Positions 20,706 to 31,846 of a DNA stretch of 64,000 nucleotides are shown in pieces; position 1 is the first letter of the stretch, and every line of letters begins with the position of its first letter. The notes beneath the pieces were generated by a model. It searched no databases. It was not told the DNA's origin and saw only the letters and a list, made by a program, of their open reading frames with translations. Made by a program: the position numbers and the translations under genes. This DNA is from Phycomyces nitens (Eukaryota > Mucoromycota > Mucoromycetes > Mucorales > Phycomycetaceae). The stretch covers positions 2,914,001-2,978,000 of the forward strand of contig JAHRBC010000006.1 in the NCBI GenBank assembly GCA_022702545.1, given 5' to 3'.

Positions 20706-21898
20706 TGACGCGTGTTGAGTTTGTTGTGATGTGAAAACGAGTCAGAAAATATAATAAATTAAATACCACTCGTTGACAATAACGATGGTGCGATAGAGAT
20801 AGACAATAACGGGGGTAGAAACCGAAATTTGGACAGCAAGAAACGGACAAGAGAAAGAAAAGGTGAAAATATGGATAGAGATATATAACTTCGCTCGGGA
20901 CAGTTGAATATATTCTTGACAGCAATGGAAACAGGGAGGAAGAGATATGATAGGAGAGGGGAACTAGATAATTTCACTCAGGACAATTACTAAAGTTGAC
21001 AGCAAGGTACTGGGAAGATACAGATTTGGACGGAAAAGGGAATTGGATGAAAAGAAAAATCAATCTTGGCACAGGTATGACTAGGAATTTCTATACAAGA
21101 CAATTCACTAGTTCAGGGACGGAAATTAAGAGAGAGGTAACTGATAATGTTTATTGATTGAAATTTTGGTCTCTTATATAGACTTCGTAAAATGTTACTT
21201 AGTGATAAATGGTGAATTGATTAATAATAAAATATAGGAATTGGGTGTGTGAATGAAAAATAGAACAGTATATGAGATAATGGATAAGGATAATAATGAC
21301 TTTGGGGGGAGAGGTATGAGATGATAAGACAAAATAAGATATGATAGTATGAGAAAATGGGATATACAGTGAAGGTGATAATATAAAAATGGAGGACAAA
21401 TATGATAAGACAAAATGAGATATGAAAATGTGCGAAGACAATGTAAATATGAAGTATGAAGATATGGATAACAGTAATATGATAAAGTGAGCAGTGTGAG
21501 AGAAGGGACAGAGATATGAAGGGGTATGAATAAAATGAAGTGCCGATGTGTGAGAGGGTGTAAAGAGGTAGATAACATGAAGAGAAAGATAAGTGCGCAC
21601 AGACAGCAACGTGGGGAGAAAGGAAGGGAAGATAGATGACAAAAATAGTGTACAATGGATAAATATGGAAATGGATAGGAGGGGTTTGAAATGAGAGCGA
21701 GGGTGACAAATATGGAAAATCAAAGAAGTGCGGAGAAAAGGGAGATATGAGAAATAAGGTGACTTGCAAATGGAGAAAGGTGACGTTGCCAAGTTGATCA
21801 GGATGCTACGTCACGCTTTCTAGCAGGGAAGACCTTGGAAAAGTCACGTGAAATGGAGAGAAGTGGGCGAAGCTGGAAACCTTACAACACCCGTGTCA
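20706..21898 (-). repeat. LTR of the tRNA-associated family next to tRNA-Gly(GCC)
   Basis: This intact copy is 1193 bp with 4-bp target duplications CAAT (20702-20705 and 21899-21902). On the minus strand it starts TGACACGGGTGTTG and ends CAACACGCGTCA. Its start is 10 bp from the 5' end of tRNA-Gly(GCC), the same geometry as at the two UCC loci. It is nearly identical to LTRs 1 and 2. No internal region is present. Confidence 0.85.
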
Positions 21899-21908
21899 CA
21901 ATATGAAT

Positions 21909-21979
21909 GCGCGGATGGTTAAGTGGTATAATCTTCGCCTGCCACGCGAAGGGCCCGGGTTCGATTCCCGGTCCGCGCA
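21909..21979 (+). tRNA. tRNA-Gly, anticodon GCC
   Basis: A 71-nt cloverleaf forms. The acceptor stem GCGCGGA pairs with TCCGCGC, the discriminator is A at 21979, the anticodon loop CTGCCAC carries GCC, and the T-arm has GGTTCGATTCC. It is a different glycine isoacceptor from the two UCC genes at the left, yet carries the same LTR family upstream. Confidence 0.95.
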
Positions 21980-22516
21980 ATTATTTTAGCATCTCGTCAT
22001 CATTATTTTTGTCGTTCCTGATCTGGGATGGTCTTCCTTTTACTATAACAATGTCAAGTCTCGATCTGATATTTCTTTTCTGGCACTTGTAACTAAGTTG
22101 CAGAATCAATTCCACTGGGGATTATCAAGTTTAGAGAATAGTTTTTAGGTAATCAATAGATACTTTTTATTGAGACAAATCCTTTTACTATTTATATAAA
22201 ATATAATCAGATTTAAGACTAAATGTATAGCTATGTTAATATGTCTTAGATAGTTATTGTCCAGTAGAATATACTTAAGAGATATTTGCAATCTAAGAAA
22301 TTTAAGACATCTAGAAATATATAGAAGAAAACCAATCAGCAAGGTCTTGATCATTTATCCAACAAGATCAACCATTACTGGTTACCTATTGAGGTAGATT
22401 AGGGTTTGTAGGGAACTACAGGGTAATCAAAAAAATTTGTGGTTTGAATTTCTGACTGCATATCTTGATATGCTTGCATTTTTTATTTTTAGTTCTTTTT
22501 CTTTAATAATCTAAAC
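21980..22516. other. tRNA 3' flank with dispersed repeat, no gene seen
   Basis: Positions about 22009-22051 are the inverse of 5017-5056 beyond the second UCC gene (GATCTGGGATGGTCTTCC). Around 22110-22180 lies an inverted copy of the LTR-like piece with ATAAAAAGTATCT seen at 4605 and 4945. The remainder is AT-rich without an open frame of note. Confidence 0.4.
21984..21987 (+). terminator. Pol III terminator (T4)
   Basis: TTTT begins five bases after the tRNA 3' end, a minimal polymerase III stop. Confidence 0.45.
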
Positions 22517-23591
22517 ATGTCTACCTTGCAATCAAGCAATGAAAAGGAGACTTGCTATCACATCTATACTAAGCTCTCAAACACTGATAAGGGAATTCTT
22601 GTCAGTTTACACATGGCAGGATTATCATTTGTTGAAATCAAGAAATGTCATAATGTTAATAAAGAAAAAGTATGCCATATAGTATACAAGTACTACAAGA
22701 CTGGATCCATAGAAGATAAATCTTGCACAGGCCAGCCTAAGATTCTCACTCCCAGAGATGAACGTCATTTGGAGATGATTGTTAGAGAAGATCAACATCA
22801 AACATTATTTTCAATTACAAATAACATGGAGGACATCATCAAAGTCTTTATTTCAAAGGCTACAATAAGAAATACTTTACACAGCCTTGGCTACAACTGC
22901 TGTGTTGCATTGGCAAAGCCTTTTCTGACTCAGACAAACATGGCTGCAAGGCATAAATGAGCTCAAGAGAAGATGGGCTGGAAAGAAGAGTGGAAGACGG
23001 TGATCTGGAGTGATGAGTCTTGATTCACTCTTTTTAAAAAAAAATAGAAGAGACTATGTGTGGAGGAGACCTAATGAGAAGTACCTGCCTGACTGCCTTC
23101 ATCCAAAAATCCAGGGATATAGAGGATTGGTGATGGTGTGGGGGTGCATCTGGTCTGGAGGTGTTGGTTCCCTTGTTTTTCTGAATGGCAATATGAATGC
23201 AAGACAATATGTCAAGGTCTTGCAAAACAAGTTCAAGCTATTCTACAACTCATTACAGCACAATGAGCTTGGTGGCTATTGATTCCAAGAAGATAACATC
23301 ACACCACATAAAGCTGCAATGTCAAGAAAGTGTAAAGATGTTCTTGGAATAGATATTCTTGACTGGCCATCAAAAAGTTCTGACTTGAGTCTAATTGAGA
23401 ACATCTAGAATAGATTGGATGACAATATGTGCTCCAGGGCAGTTCAATCTACAACACCAGTGCAGTTAAAAGAGGCTCTGAATGAAGAGTGGAAAAACAT
23501 AGATAAGAGAGTATGTGAGAAATATTGCCTCTCTATATATAATAGACTACTAGCTTTACAAAAGTATAAAGATGGGCCTATCCCATATTAA
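22517..23591 (+). pseudogene. Tc1-like transposase, decayed (copy 1)
   Basis: An N-terminal helix-turn-helix region (VSLHMAGLSFVEIKKC...) is followed by DDE-domain blocks: VIWSDES (first Asp), FQEDNITPHKA (second Asp) and SLIENI (acidic third residue, with spacing like DD34E). Several in-frame stops interrupt it: after ARHK, after SDES, in GGY*FQED and in ENI*NRLDD. Each is explained by one C-to-T or G-to-A change of Arg CGA or Trp TGG. Such enzymes cut and paste at TA sites (family knowledge). I could not find clear terminal inverted repeats. Confidence 0.75.
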
Positions 23592-23909
23592 ATAAACACT
23601 ATATTTATACTATATATAATACAGATGATATACTTTATTATTACAGAGTTCCATATTGATTGCTTATATTCATAAAGAATAAGAGTAATATAAAGATTTG
23701 TCTTTCATTTGTCTTTCATTTGCACTGTGATATTTGTAGTAGAAATTGGGATGGTGGATACTTTGAGACTCTTTATTGTGGTTTAGAAAAAGTTAAAGTA
23801 TATTCAGTTTTTGATTCAAGAAGTATGTTAACTTAGTATTTATAATTATTGTTATAATTCTTATCAGCTTGGATATTAATTATCATAATAGCTGTGTTAT
23901 CAGTTAATA

Positions 23910-25792
23910 TAGTAGGTGGAAAAAGGGTTTGCATGTTCTATTAAAAATATATATTTTGATAGTACTCTTTCAATTTTTAATATTTTCATATAAAACAAAA
24001 TGTTTTATATGCATTATATATAAAACTACCACATATAAAAATATCAACGGCTGAGAATAAATATTGATTTAATAAAACTCAGACAAATTTTTGAAAAGTA
24101 TGCGAACCCTTTTTCCACTTTGGATAAATTAGTAGAAAATAAATTATTTCTCTGTGACTTTTGGTTATAAATCGTTCAAAGTCACATATAATAGTCAAAA
24201 TGAGTCATATAATCGGAATATAAAACAAAAAAATATATAAATGACTAAGTTTTTATTTTTATTTTCATATTATTCCTGTTGTATTTGCACATCTATATGT
24301 ACGACAAAGACATATATAATCAATCCCAGTATTCAATATAACTGGTGAATCTAACACGGACTATGAATTACAATATCAGTATAAAAGGAACAGGAACACA
24401 GACTAGCAACATCATCTTAATTGATACCAACTTTTCTACCTCATTAAAAACCACACTATACAAAGTCTCACTTTACTCACTACGTCTCTCTATTTGATTA
24501 CCTTTATTATCACATTTTACTATATTCCTACCCTAAACACATCAATTCCTTGTTTCTTTTAAAATGAAAATTCTACCTCTTTCTCTCAGAAATTCTATCC
24601 AAAGTCAGCTTCAAAGTGGTGCCTCTGTCAAGAAAATTTCCAAGAACCTTTCTATCTCTGCTGGAACTGTATCCAAGTATAAAAAGAAGATGAAGATCAC
24701 TGAAAAAATCTCTATTGGTGGCCAAATTGCAAAAATTTCCTAAGTCAGAAGGTGCCTGTTAGTAAGACAATTTGTAACTGGTGAAATACAAACTGCCAAA
24801 GAAGCACATATGAAATTGGATCAAGAGGGACTGCAGCTTGACTATTCTACTGTTTGCAAGACCCTGAAGGCACTTGGTTTCAGAGCAGCAATTAAAAAGA
24901 AGAAGCCAATGATATCAGAGAAAAATTGACAAGCAAGACTTAAATGGGCTTTAGAGCATTGACACTGGACTATTCATGATTGGAAACGTATTATATTCTC
25001 AGATGAGACCAAAATCAATATTTGGGGATCTGATGGAGTAAAATATCATTGGAAAAGGCCAGATGACCCACTACAAGACCATCATCTTGATTTAACTGTA
25101 AAACATGGAGGAGGCAGTTTGATGATGTGGGGATGTATGACTTATGAAGGCATTGGATATGGTTGTCACATACAAGAACTCATGACAAGCAAAGTTTACT
25201 GTGATATACTTGAAGATAACCTGAAAGAAACTATAGATTTCTATGGTTTTGATAAGCAAAATATCATTTTTCAGCATGATAATGACCCAAAACACACAGC
25301 CAAGACAACCAAACAGTACATCAGTGATATGGAATTGCAAGTACTCCCTTGGCCAGCCCAATCCCCAGACCTGAACCCAATTGAGCATCTTTGGCATCAT
25401 TTAAAGTTGCAACTTTCTTTATACTCTTTGAAGGCTAAAGGAGTACATGAACTTTGGGAAAGATGTGATAAAGAATGGAACAATATCACGCAGGATATTT
25501 GTAAAAAGTATATAGATACAATGCCAGCAAGAGTTGAAGCAGTAATTAAGGCAAAAGGCAAAAATACTAAATATTAATAAAAGTGGCAAAAGGGTTCGCA
25601 TGTAATAAAAATCTTTGTATTTATTTATCTCAATATGTTTTGAATCTCCGCTTATAAAATTTATAATAAATATACACCTAAAAAATATCTTTCAAATACT
25701 TTTTGTTTTATGCTAATATGATGCATATTCATAGAGATATTATAAGACTAATAAATAATATATAAACATGCGAACCCTTTATCCACCTACTG
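23910..25792 (+). mobile_element. Tc1-like DNA transposon (1883 bp)
   Basis: The terminal inverted repeats read AGTAGGTGGA(A/T)AAAGGGTT(T/C)GCATG inward at both ends, starting at 23910 and ending at 25792. TA is duplicated at 23908-23909 and 25793-25794. It is inserted in the inverted gypsy LTR. One decayed transposase gene lies inside; the rest is AT-rich. Confidence 0.85.
24564..25577 (+). pseudogene. Tc1-like transposase with three in-frame stops (copy 2)
   Basis: The frame from ATG 24564 is unbroken by indels but holds stops at 24741 (TAA), 24927 (TGA) and 24960 (TGA). The HTH region contains LQSGASVKKISKNLSISAGTV. Catalytic blocks are IIFSDETK, FQHDNDPKHTA and SPDLNPIEHLW, the classic DD34E pattern with all three acidic residues present. 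The two TGA codons sit where family members usually have Arg, which suggests CGA-to-TGA changes. At 337 codons it is about full length for the family. Confidence 0.85.
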
Positions 25793-25973
25793 TAGGTATT
25801 TTGGGACTTTGTCCCACAATAGATTGGGTATGGTATTTTCATATTTGGATAAGGATTTCTGGATGGTATAGTTTGTCTTGATTTTAGATAATCCAGCTAT
25901 CTGGGTTTATATATCACTTTTCTCTGATATACCATTATGTCAAATACAACAAATACCACTAGCCAGAGTCAAC

Positions 25974-28900
25974 ATGGTCACTGGTTATATCAACAATGAA
26001 AGCAATGAAACCTCAAAATATTTATCAGATTTGTGTACTCGAGAATATACAAGCAGTGACTCCAGTTCTGAAGACTACTCCTACGACAGTGATGATACAG
26101 TTTATAACCACAAGTACAACTTCAATGATTTCGCCTCAAGCCAGCCCTTGCATGCTCCAATTGCCATAAATGGTCATGTAATCCCTGCAGTATTTGACTC
26201 AGGCACAAGTGTATCTGTTATCAGTAAAGCATTAGCTGAGCAACTAGGTTTGGAAGCCAGCAAAGATAAAATTCACCTCACCAGTCTGGATAGAAACCCT
26301 CAAGAGTCATGCCCTATTGCACTAAATGTACCAATCCAAGTAGCTGGAAAGTATCATCCTGATAGCATGTGTATTAAAGAAGGAAACTCAAACCATGATT
26401 TGTGCTTGTTAGGAATGACTTGGTTCTGGAATTACAGAGTTCAACTAAAGCCTCAAGAAGGAACTATAGTTATACCTACCAAGCACAGTCATGGTTATAT
26501 CGAGTTGCAAGGCAATCAAGGTTCAGTCCCTTCCCCAGTTGTTCCAGTCTATGCTGTCAACATATACCAGAGTTCTACCCAGCAAGACAGCAATTCCCAA
26601 GGAGTGAGTCTGGAGACCTATGTAGAAGAAATCTTGTTCACAACAACTCAGCCATCAGACCACCCAGAAGTCATTGAAGAATTCATTCAAGAACATCAAG
26701 ATGCATTTGCCAAGAACTCTGGACTAGGCCTTGTCAACGTCTTGGACCATGAAATTCCTACCATATCCCAAGAACCAATCCGCTCAAGACCATACCGACT
26801 GACATGGGAGGAAGATGAATCACTAAAAAAGGAAATCCAACAACTATTGAAACTGGGCCTCATCAGACCGTCCCATGGATTATGGACCTCACCTGTATTC
26901 TTCATTCATAAGCGAGATGGAACTCTGAGACTAGTAGTAGACTGTTGATGATTAAATCAAATAACTATCAAAGATGTCTTTCTGCTTCCCCACATTGATG
27001 ACCTACTGGACTCTTTTGGAGGTGCCGTTTGGTTTTCCACCCTGGATGCTGCTAGTGGATTTTGGCAAGTCCCTGTTGCTGAAAACTCTATTGAGAAAAC
27101 CGGATTTGTCACTCGTGAAGGCACCTTTGAGTTTACCATAATGCCTTTTGGGTTGACGTCTGCTCCATCAACATTTCAACGCACCATGTTCCATATCCTA
27201 GGGGCCTACCTTGGCAAGTTTGTCTATGTGTTTATAGACGATGTTATTGTCTTCTCAAAGTCCCTGGAAGATCATGTCTTGCATCTGAACCAAGTTTTTG
27301 ATGCCTGTAAGACCGCCAATCTACAATTGAAAAGAAGTAAATGCCTGTTCACCCGCAATTCTGTCAAGTATCTTGGACATGTTGTTTCCCATCAAGGACT
27401 CTCCCCATGCAACAGGAATATTGATAAGCTCCTGACGCTCACTGTACCCCAATCAACCAACAAAGTTCATACATTTCTGGGAATGACTGGTTATTATCGA
27501 CGTTTTATACCCGATTACTCCTTGGTTGCACAGCCATTAACAAAGTTACTCAAGAAGCATGCCTCTTTCATTTGGTTACAAGAACAACAACAAGCATTTG
27601 AGTCCCTAAGAGCAGCCTTGATAAACCCACTGATCCTAGACTATCCTGACTGCAGCAAGATCCAGATCCTAATGACAGATGCTTCTACCCGAGGTCTTGG
27701 TGCCGTTCTATCTCAAGCTTCACATGACAGACTGGATGAAGAAACTGTGGTAGCCTATGGTTCAAGAGGTCTTTGAGGTCCCAAAAGAAACTACTCTGCC
27801 ACCCATTTGGAAGCACTTGCCTTAGTCTAGGGAACCAAGTGCTTTTGTCACTATCTTGCTGGAAGGCATTTCATCTTGCGTACAGACCACGCCACTCTTG
27901 TCTATATTGTCAAGAATCCAAACCCATCACCAAAGCTATCAAGGTAGTCAGCTGCTCTCATGGAATATGATTTCCATATCCAACACCAACCTGGTCGTGC
28001 CAATCCAGCCGACACCCTCTCTTGTCTTCTTCCAACCCAGTAACAAGAAACCCGATTTTCTTTTCTCATTTGGCTGGACTATTATCTCAACTTTTTCCCC
28101 TTTGGCATATATCTTTATTCTTATTTTTCTGATGGCACCCCTTTTTATTTTATTTTTTATCTTCATTTTACCATACACTATTATTGTGTCTCTTTATCAT
28201 ATTCTCTTTGTATTCTTCTATTATTACTTCATTCTTATCCCTGTTTAAATTATTTATTTATATCCCAAATTATCTCATATTTTTATATATCAATTGAAGC
28301 ATTGTATTTCTTATATCAAATTTATTTTATACTTTTGTTTCCAATGGAGTACCCCCACTATTTGGCCATATTCTGCTACCTAACCAACGGAACCTACCCT
28401 TCAGGTGCAACAGCAAGTGACAAGAGGTTGGTTAGAAGACATTCAAAGCACCTTTTCATCCATGAAGAAAGACTCTATCAACACAACAAGGAAGGCCCTC
28501 CTTTTGAGCTACTCCATCAAGGCAATGCCCCGGATATCATTACAAGAATCCATGAAGAAGGGCATCAAGGCGTTAACAACACTTGGAGGTGGCTCCTTAC
28601 TCAATTTACTGGTCCCAAGCTTTACAGTCTCATTCAATAAATTGTCAGTCACTGTGTCCCTTGTCAGGTTCGAGCCAAGAGAATCCATCAAAGAACCTTA
28701 CCAGCCTCTCCAATCTGAACCCCTCTCCACCTGTTTTACATGGTTGGATGCAATGCTGTAGGGCCTATTGCTACTTCAAGAAAAGGCTTCCATTACATAC
28801 TTGTAGCCATGGATTACTTGACTCAATAGCCTATGGCAATGGCAGTAAAGTGTATCAATGAAAATACAACTGCCAACTTTCTTTACAATGCCGTGGTTGT

Positions 28901-29970
28901 TCCACATGGAGTACCAAGCTACCTACTCACAGATTGAGGAGCCAATTTTACTTCCGGTTATGTCCAAGAGTTCCTTTCCATTCTAGGATGCAGACACCTT
29001 ACAACAACGGCTTACCATCCTCAGACCAATGGAATGTGTGAACGGTTGAACCAAACCTTGGTTCAGACCCTATCAAAGCTTACAAGAGATGCAGGAGCCT
29101 GAGATTGATGGGATGAATATGTTGATCCAGCACTTTTGGCAATCAGGACAATGACAAGCAGAACTACTGGTTACTCCCCTTCTTGGCTTCTTTATGGTTA
29201 CGAGATGAGAACTCCAGCTACCTGGGCCGCTCCACAAGTCCAATTTACTGATTCAAGTCTCAAAGAATCCATCCAAAAAAGGGCCAATGCAATCCATGAC
29301 CAGGTTAGCACTCTAAGAGAAAGGGCAAGACTTCAGTCGAAGGCTAGGCAAGATCAAGACAAGAAGCACTATTGTGGTAATTGAGGGTTTTTAGGGGGAA
29401 CTTGTAGATACTGTGAGAGTGTTATTTATTGAAGAAAGAATATTATGGTGGTTTATATAGTTATTATTCTAGTTCCCTTGTTCTATTAATCTCTATTGTG
29501 TAATGGTCGGTTATCACTGTAGTAGTGTGAAGTATACATGTGCCTGGTGTGTAACTGCTCCTGGGATGTTATCTTGCCATGGTCATTAGCAAAGAGGAAC
29601 CAGATATCGGTTGTGGAGTCTGTATTTCACTCAGCTGTGGTGTGTATACCACAGCTATGACCTTTGAGTACGCCCACGCAAACCCTTCAAAGTTGGAGAA
29701 CAAGTTCTCATGAGAGATCAAGTACTGGCAACCAAGCTGGCAGATTGATGATTAGGGCCGATGACAGTTCTGCAAGTGTTCTCCAATGAAACCTATCTTC
29801 TCAGTGGATTGAATTATCGCAGGCTACAAGGAACAGTCCATGGTGACACACTAGTTCCCTTTTGTCAACACCATGCTATGATGCCAGACCAAGAAGTGGA
29901 AAGATCAGAAGCAACTTTCAAGGCCTGGCTAAAAAGGTATCCTACTCAAGATATGGTAGACTCGGACTAG
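25974..29970 (+). pseudogene. Ty3/gypsy polyprotein, decayed (gypsy element 1)
   Basis: The region encodes, in order, an acidic leader, an aspartic protease (AVFDSGTSVSVI), reverse transcriptase (RSRPYRLTWEE...; YVFIDDVIVFS with the catalytic Asp pair), RNase H (ILMTDASTRGLGAVLS) and integrase (CVPCQ zinc part; LLTD*GANFTSGY; TAYHPQTNGMCERLNQ), ending at a stop at 29968-29970. Gag is not seen. About nine in-frame stops and a few frame changes break it. Most stops replace Arg or Trp at conserved positions. An AT-rich, pyrimidine-rich stretch (about 28040-28330) replaces the usual linker between RNase H and integrase. A solo LTR sits inside at 29373-29653. Confidence 0.85.
29373..29653. repeat. 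281-bp solo LTR inside the gypsy 1 integrase C-terminal region
   Basis: It starts TGTGGTAATTG and ends TATACCACA. It is flanked by ACTAT (29368-29372) and GCTAT (29654-29658), a 5-bp duplication with one mismatch. Coding similarity of the host element resumes on the other side. It contains a TATA-like box (GGTTTATATAG near 29450). Confidence 0.65.
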
Positions 29971-31574
29971 TGAGGGGACCCCTGTCAAGCATATTGTTGT
30001 ATTTGGCATAATGATATATCTGAGAAAAGTGATATATAAACCCAGATAGCTGGATTATCTGAAATCAAGACAAACTATACTATCCAGAAATCCTTATCCA
30101 AATATGAAAATACTATACACTACAAAAATGACCCCAATTTTCATATGTACAGCAACTGGGAATTCCAGGACACAGAAAACATAAAATTGTAATTCAGACA
30201 GTTTTTGTAAATTAAGTACTTGAATAATTATTAGACAGTTTCATTGGTTCTGAAGGGCGGTGTAGAAATAAAAAAGCATTATCAACTCAGAAATAAATAA
30301 AATGAGCTGTGCCTTGAACTTCTCTCTTTTACTGCTAAACCAAACGCAAATATTTTATTAAAAATGGCCCCAATCCACAACTCAAAAGTTACAAAAGAAT
30401 GCAGATGCTCTGTTTGCGAAAAGAAGCATGGTGGCTACAACGTAGTACCTATTCAGATCTTCAAACGTCATATGATAAATGAAGAAACACAAAGCATTTT
30501 AAATGCACAAAAACGTAAGAGATTATAATTATATTTATTTATATTTCAGATAATAATAAATTTATTATAGAGGCCAGGCAATCTGTTGAAAACACTGTAT
30601 CAATAGATACAGCTCAATATGAAGAATTGATTCATATCTGTAGTCCTGACAATGATATGGATTATGATCTCAATGGTAAAGACTTTATTTTTTATTGTTA
30701 ATTTGAGTTTAATAATAATATTTCTTTTTAGTAGATTCGGTTGACAGCACCAATGCTGACACTCAATCTCAGAAAGAAATCTTACCTCTTTCTGAGAACG
30801 ACACTTTGTTTCATGATGAGGATGACAATTGCTCTGCTTCTGATGAATCAGATGGCAATGATTCAAGTGACAATGAGATTGTTGATGATGAAGGTATGTA
30901 CAGTACTAAACATAATCCTGGTCCTGAAACGAAAATAATGGATTAATAATATTTTCATTTTAAATAGACTATTCTTCAGAATCTGTTTCAGAATTGAGTT
31001 TCATTCACCGATTCATTGTTACCACAATTGCTATCTTCATATCATTATATGTTGTTAACGGAGGTGCCGTAGTCTTAATTGCAATTGTGAACAAGGTCTT
31101 GGAATTCTTTTGCAACCCATTCCATCTTCCTGTGAGTGTTCAAGGCCTCAGACGATTGGCTGGTCTTGACGTTTTGTCAAATGGTGTAAAGAAGTATGTT
31201 GCTTGTGGTGAATGCCATAGCATTTATGAGAACAATGACTCCACTCCTTCTTGCTGCTCGTTTGACAAGTTTGGAAAAAAATCCTTGTGTGGAACTCCGT
31301 TGTTCAAGTCCGGATCTGGATCTAGGATCCCAAAGAAAACGTACGTGTTTCACTCCATCAAGAAATCACTGGAGCTGTTCTTTGGCCGCCCTGAGTTTGA
31401 AGATGATATCAGTTCGTGGAATCGTGGTCCAAAGGCAAAGGACATGATGTTCGATGTATACGACGGTGCAATGTGGAACGAAGTATTGGATATCAATGGC
31501 ATTCCCTTTGTTGACGGTGACCATTCATTAATGTTGACCCTCAACATTGACTGGTTCCAGCCATTCGATGGAGT

Positions 31575-31846
31575 TGATACGTAACTCTTTGTTTATTATA
31601 AAAATAAAAACCAACTGAAGAAACAGTTAGATAAAAATAAAGATAAAATACTATGGATTTCCTACCGAAATAGAGATCGTTGGTTATGAAAGATTTGATG
31701 AGAATACGTATGAAAGTTAAGAAGGGTGAAGAAAAGAGGAAAGTTAAAAGTTGACTAAAATATATATTGTGTGTAAATTGAAATATTGGATTTGGTAATC
31801 CTGGCAATCGTTGTACCAAATGGTAATACTGCGTATAACCATTTCA
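31575..31846 (-). repeat. 3' LTR of gypsy 2 (272 bp)
   Basis: On the minus strand it reads TGAAATGGTTATACG... to ...GTTACGTATCA. The first three bases (31846-31844) also supply the TGA stop codon of pol. Confidence 0.9.

Larger units (their letters stand above)
23726..25951 (-). repeat. LTR of gypsy 1 family, inverted orientation, split by a Tc1-like element
   Basis: Bases 23726-23909 and 25795-25951 together make one minus-strand copy of the 342-bp LTR, interrupted by the element at 23910-25792. No 5-bp target duplication flanks it (TGCAC versus AATAC). It directly abuts the plus-strand gypsy internal region, so its orientation is opposite to what a 5' LTR of that element should have. Confidence 0.75.

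Noticed and set aside
28040..28330. Separate membrane-protein gene in the AT-rich stretch of gypsy 1
   Set aside because: The hydrophobic translation comes from a T-rich strand; the region sits between RNase H and integrase of one decayed polyprotein and has no start or splice signals.
23726..30117. DIRS-type retroelement, because LTRs are inverted
   Set aside because: No tyrosine recombinase; the internal region has a gypsy order of protease, RT, RNase H and DDE integrase. Rearrangement is simpler.
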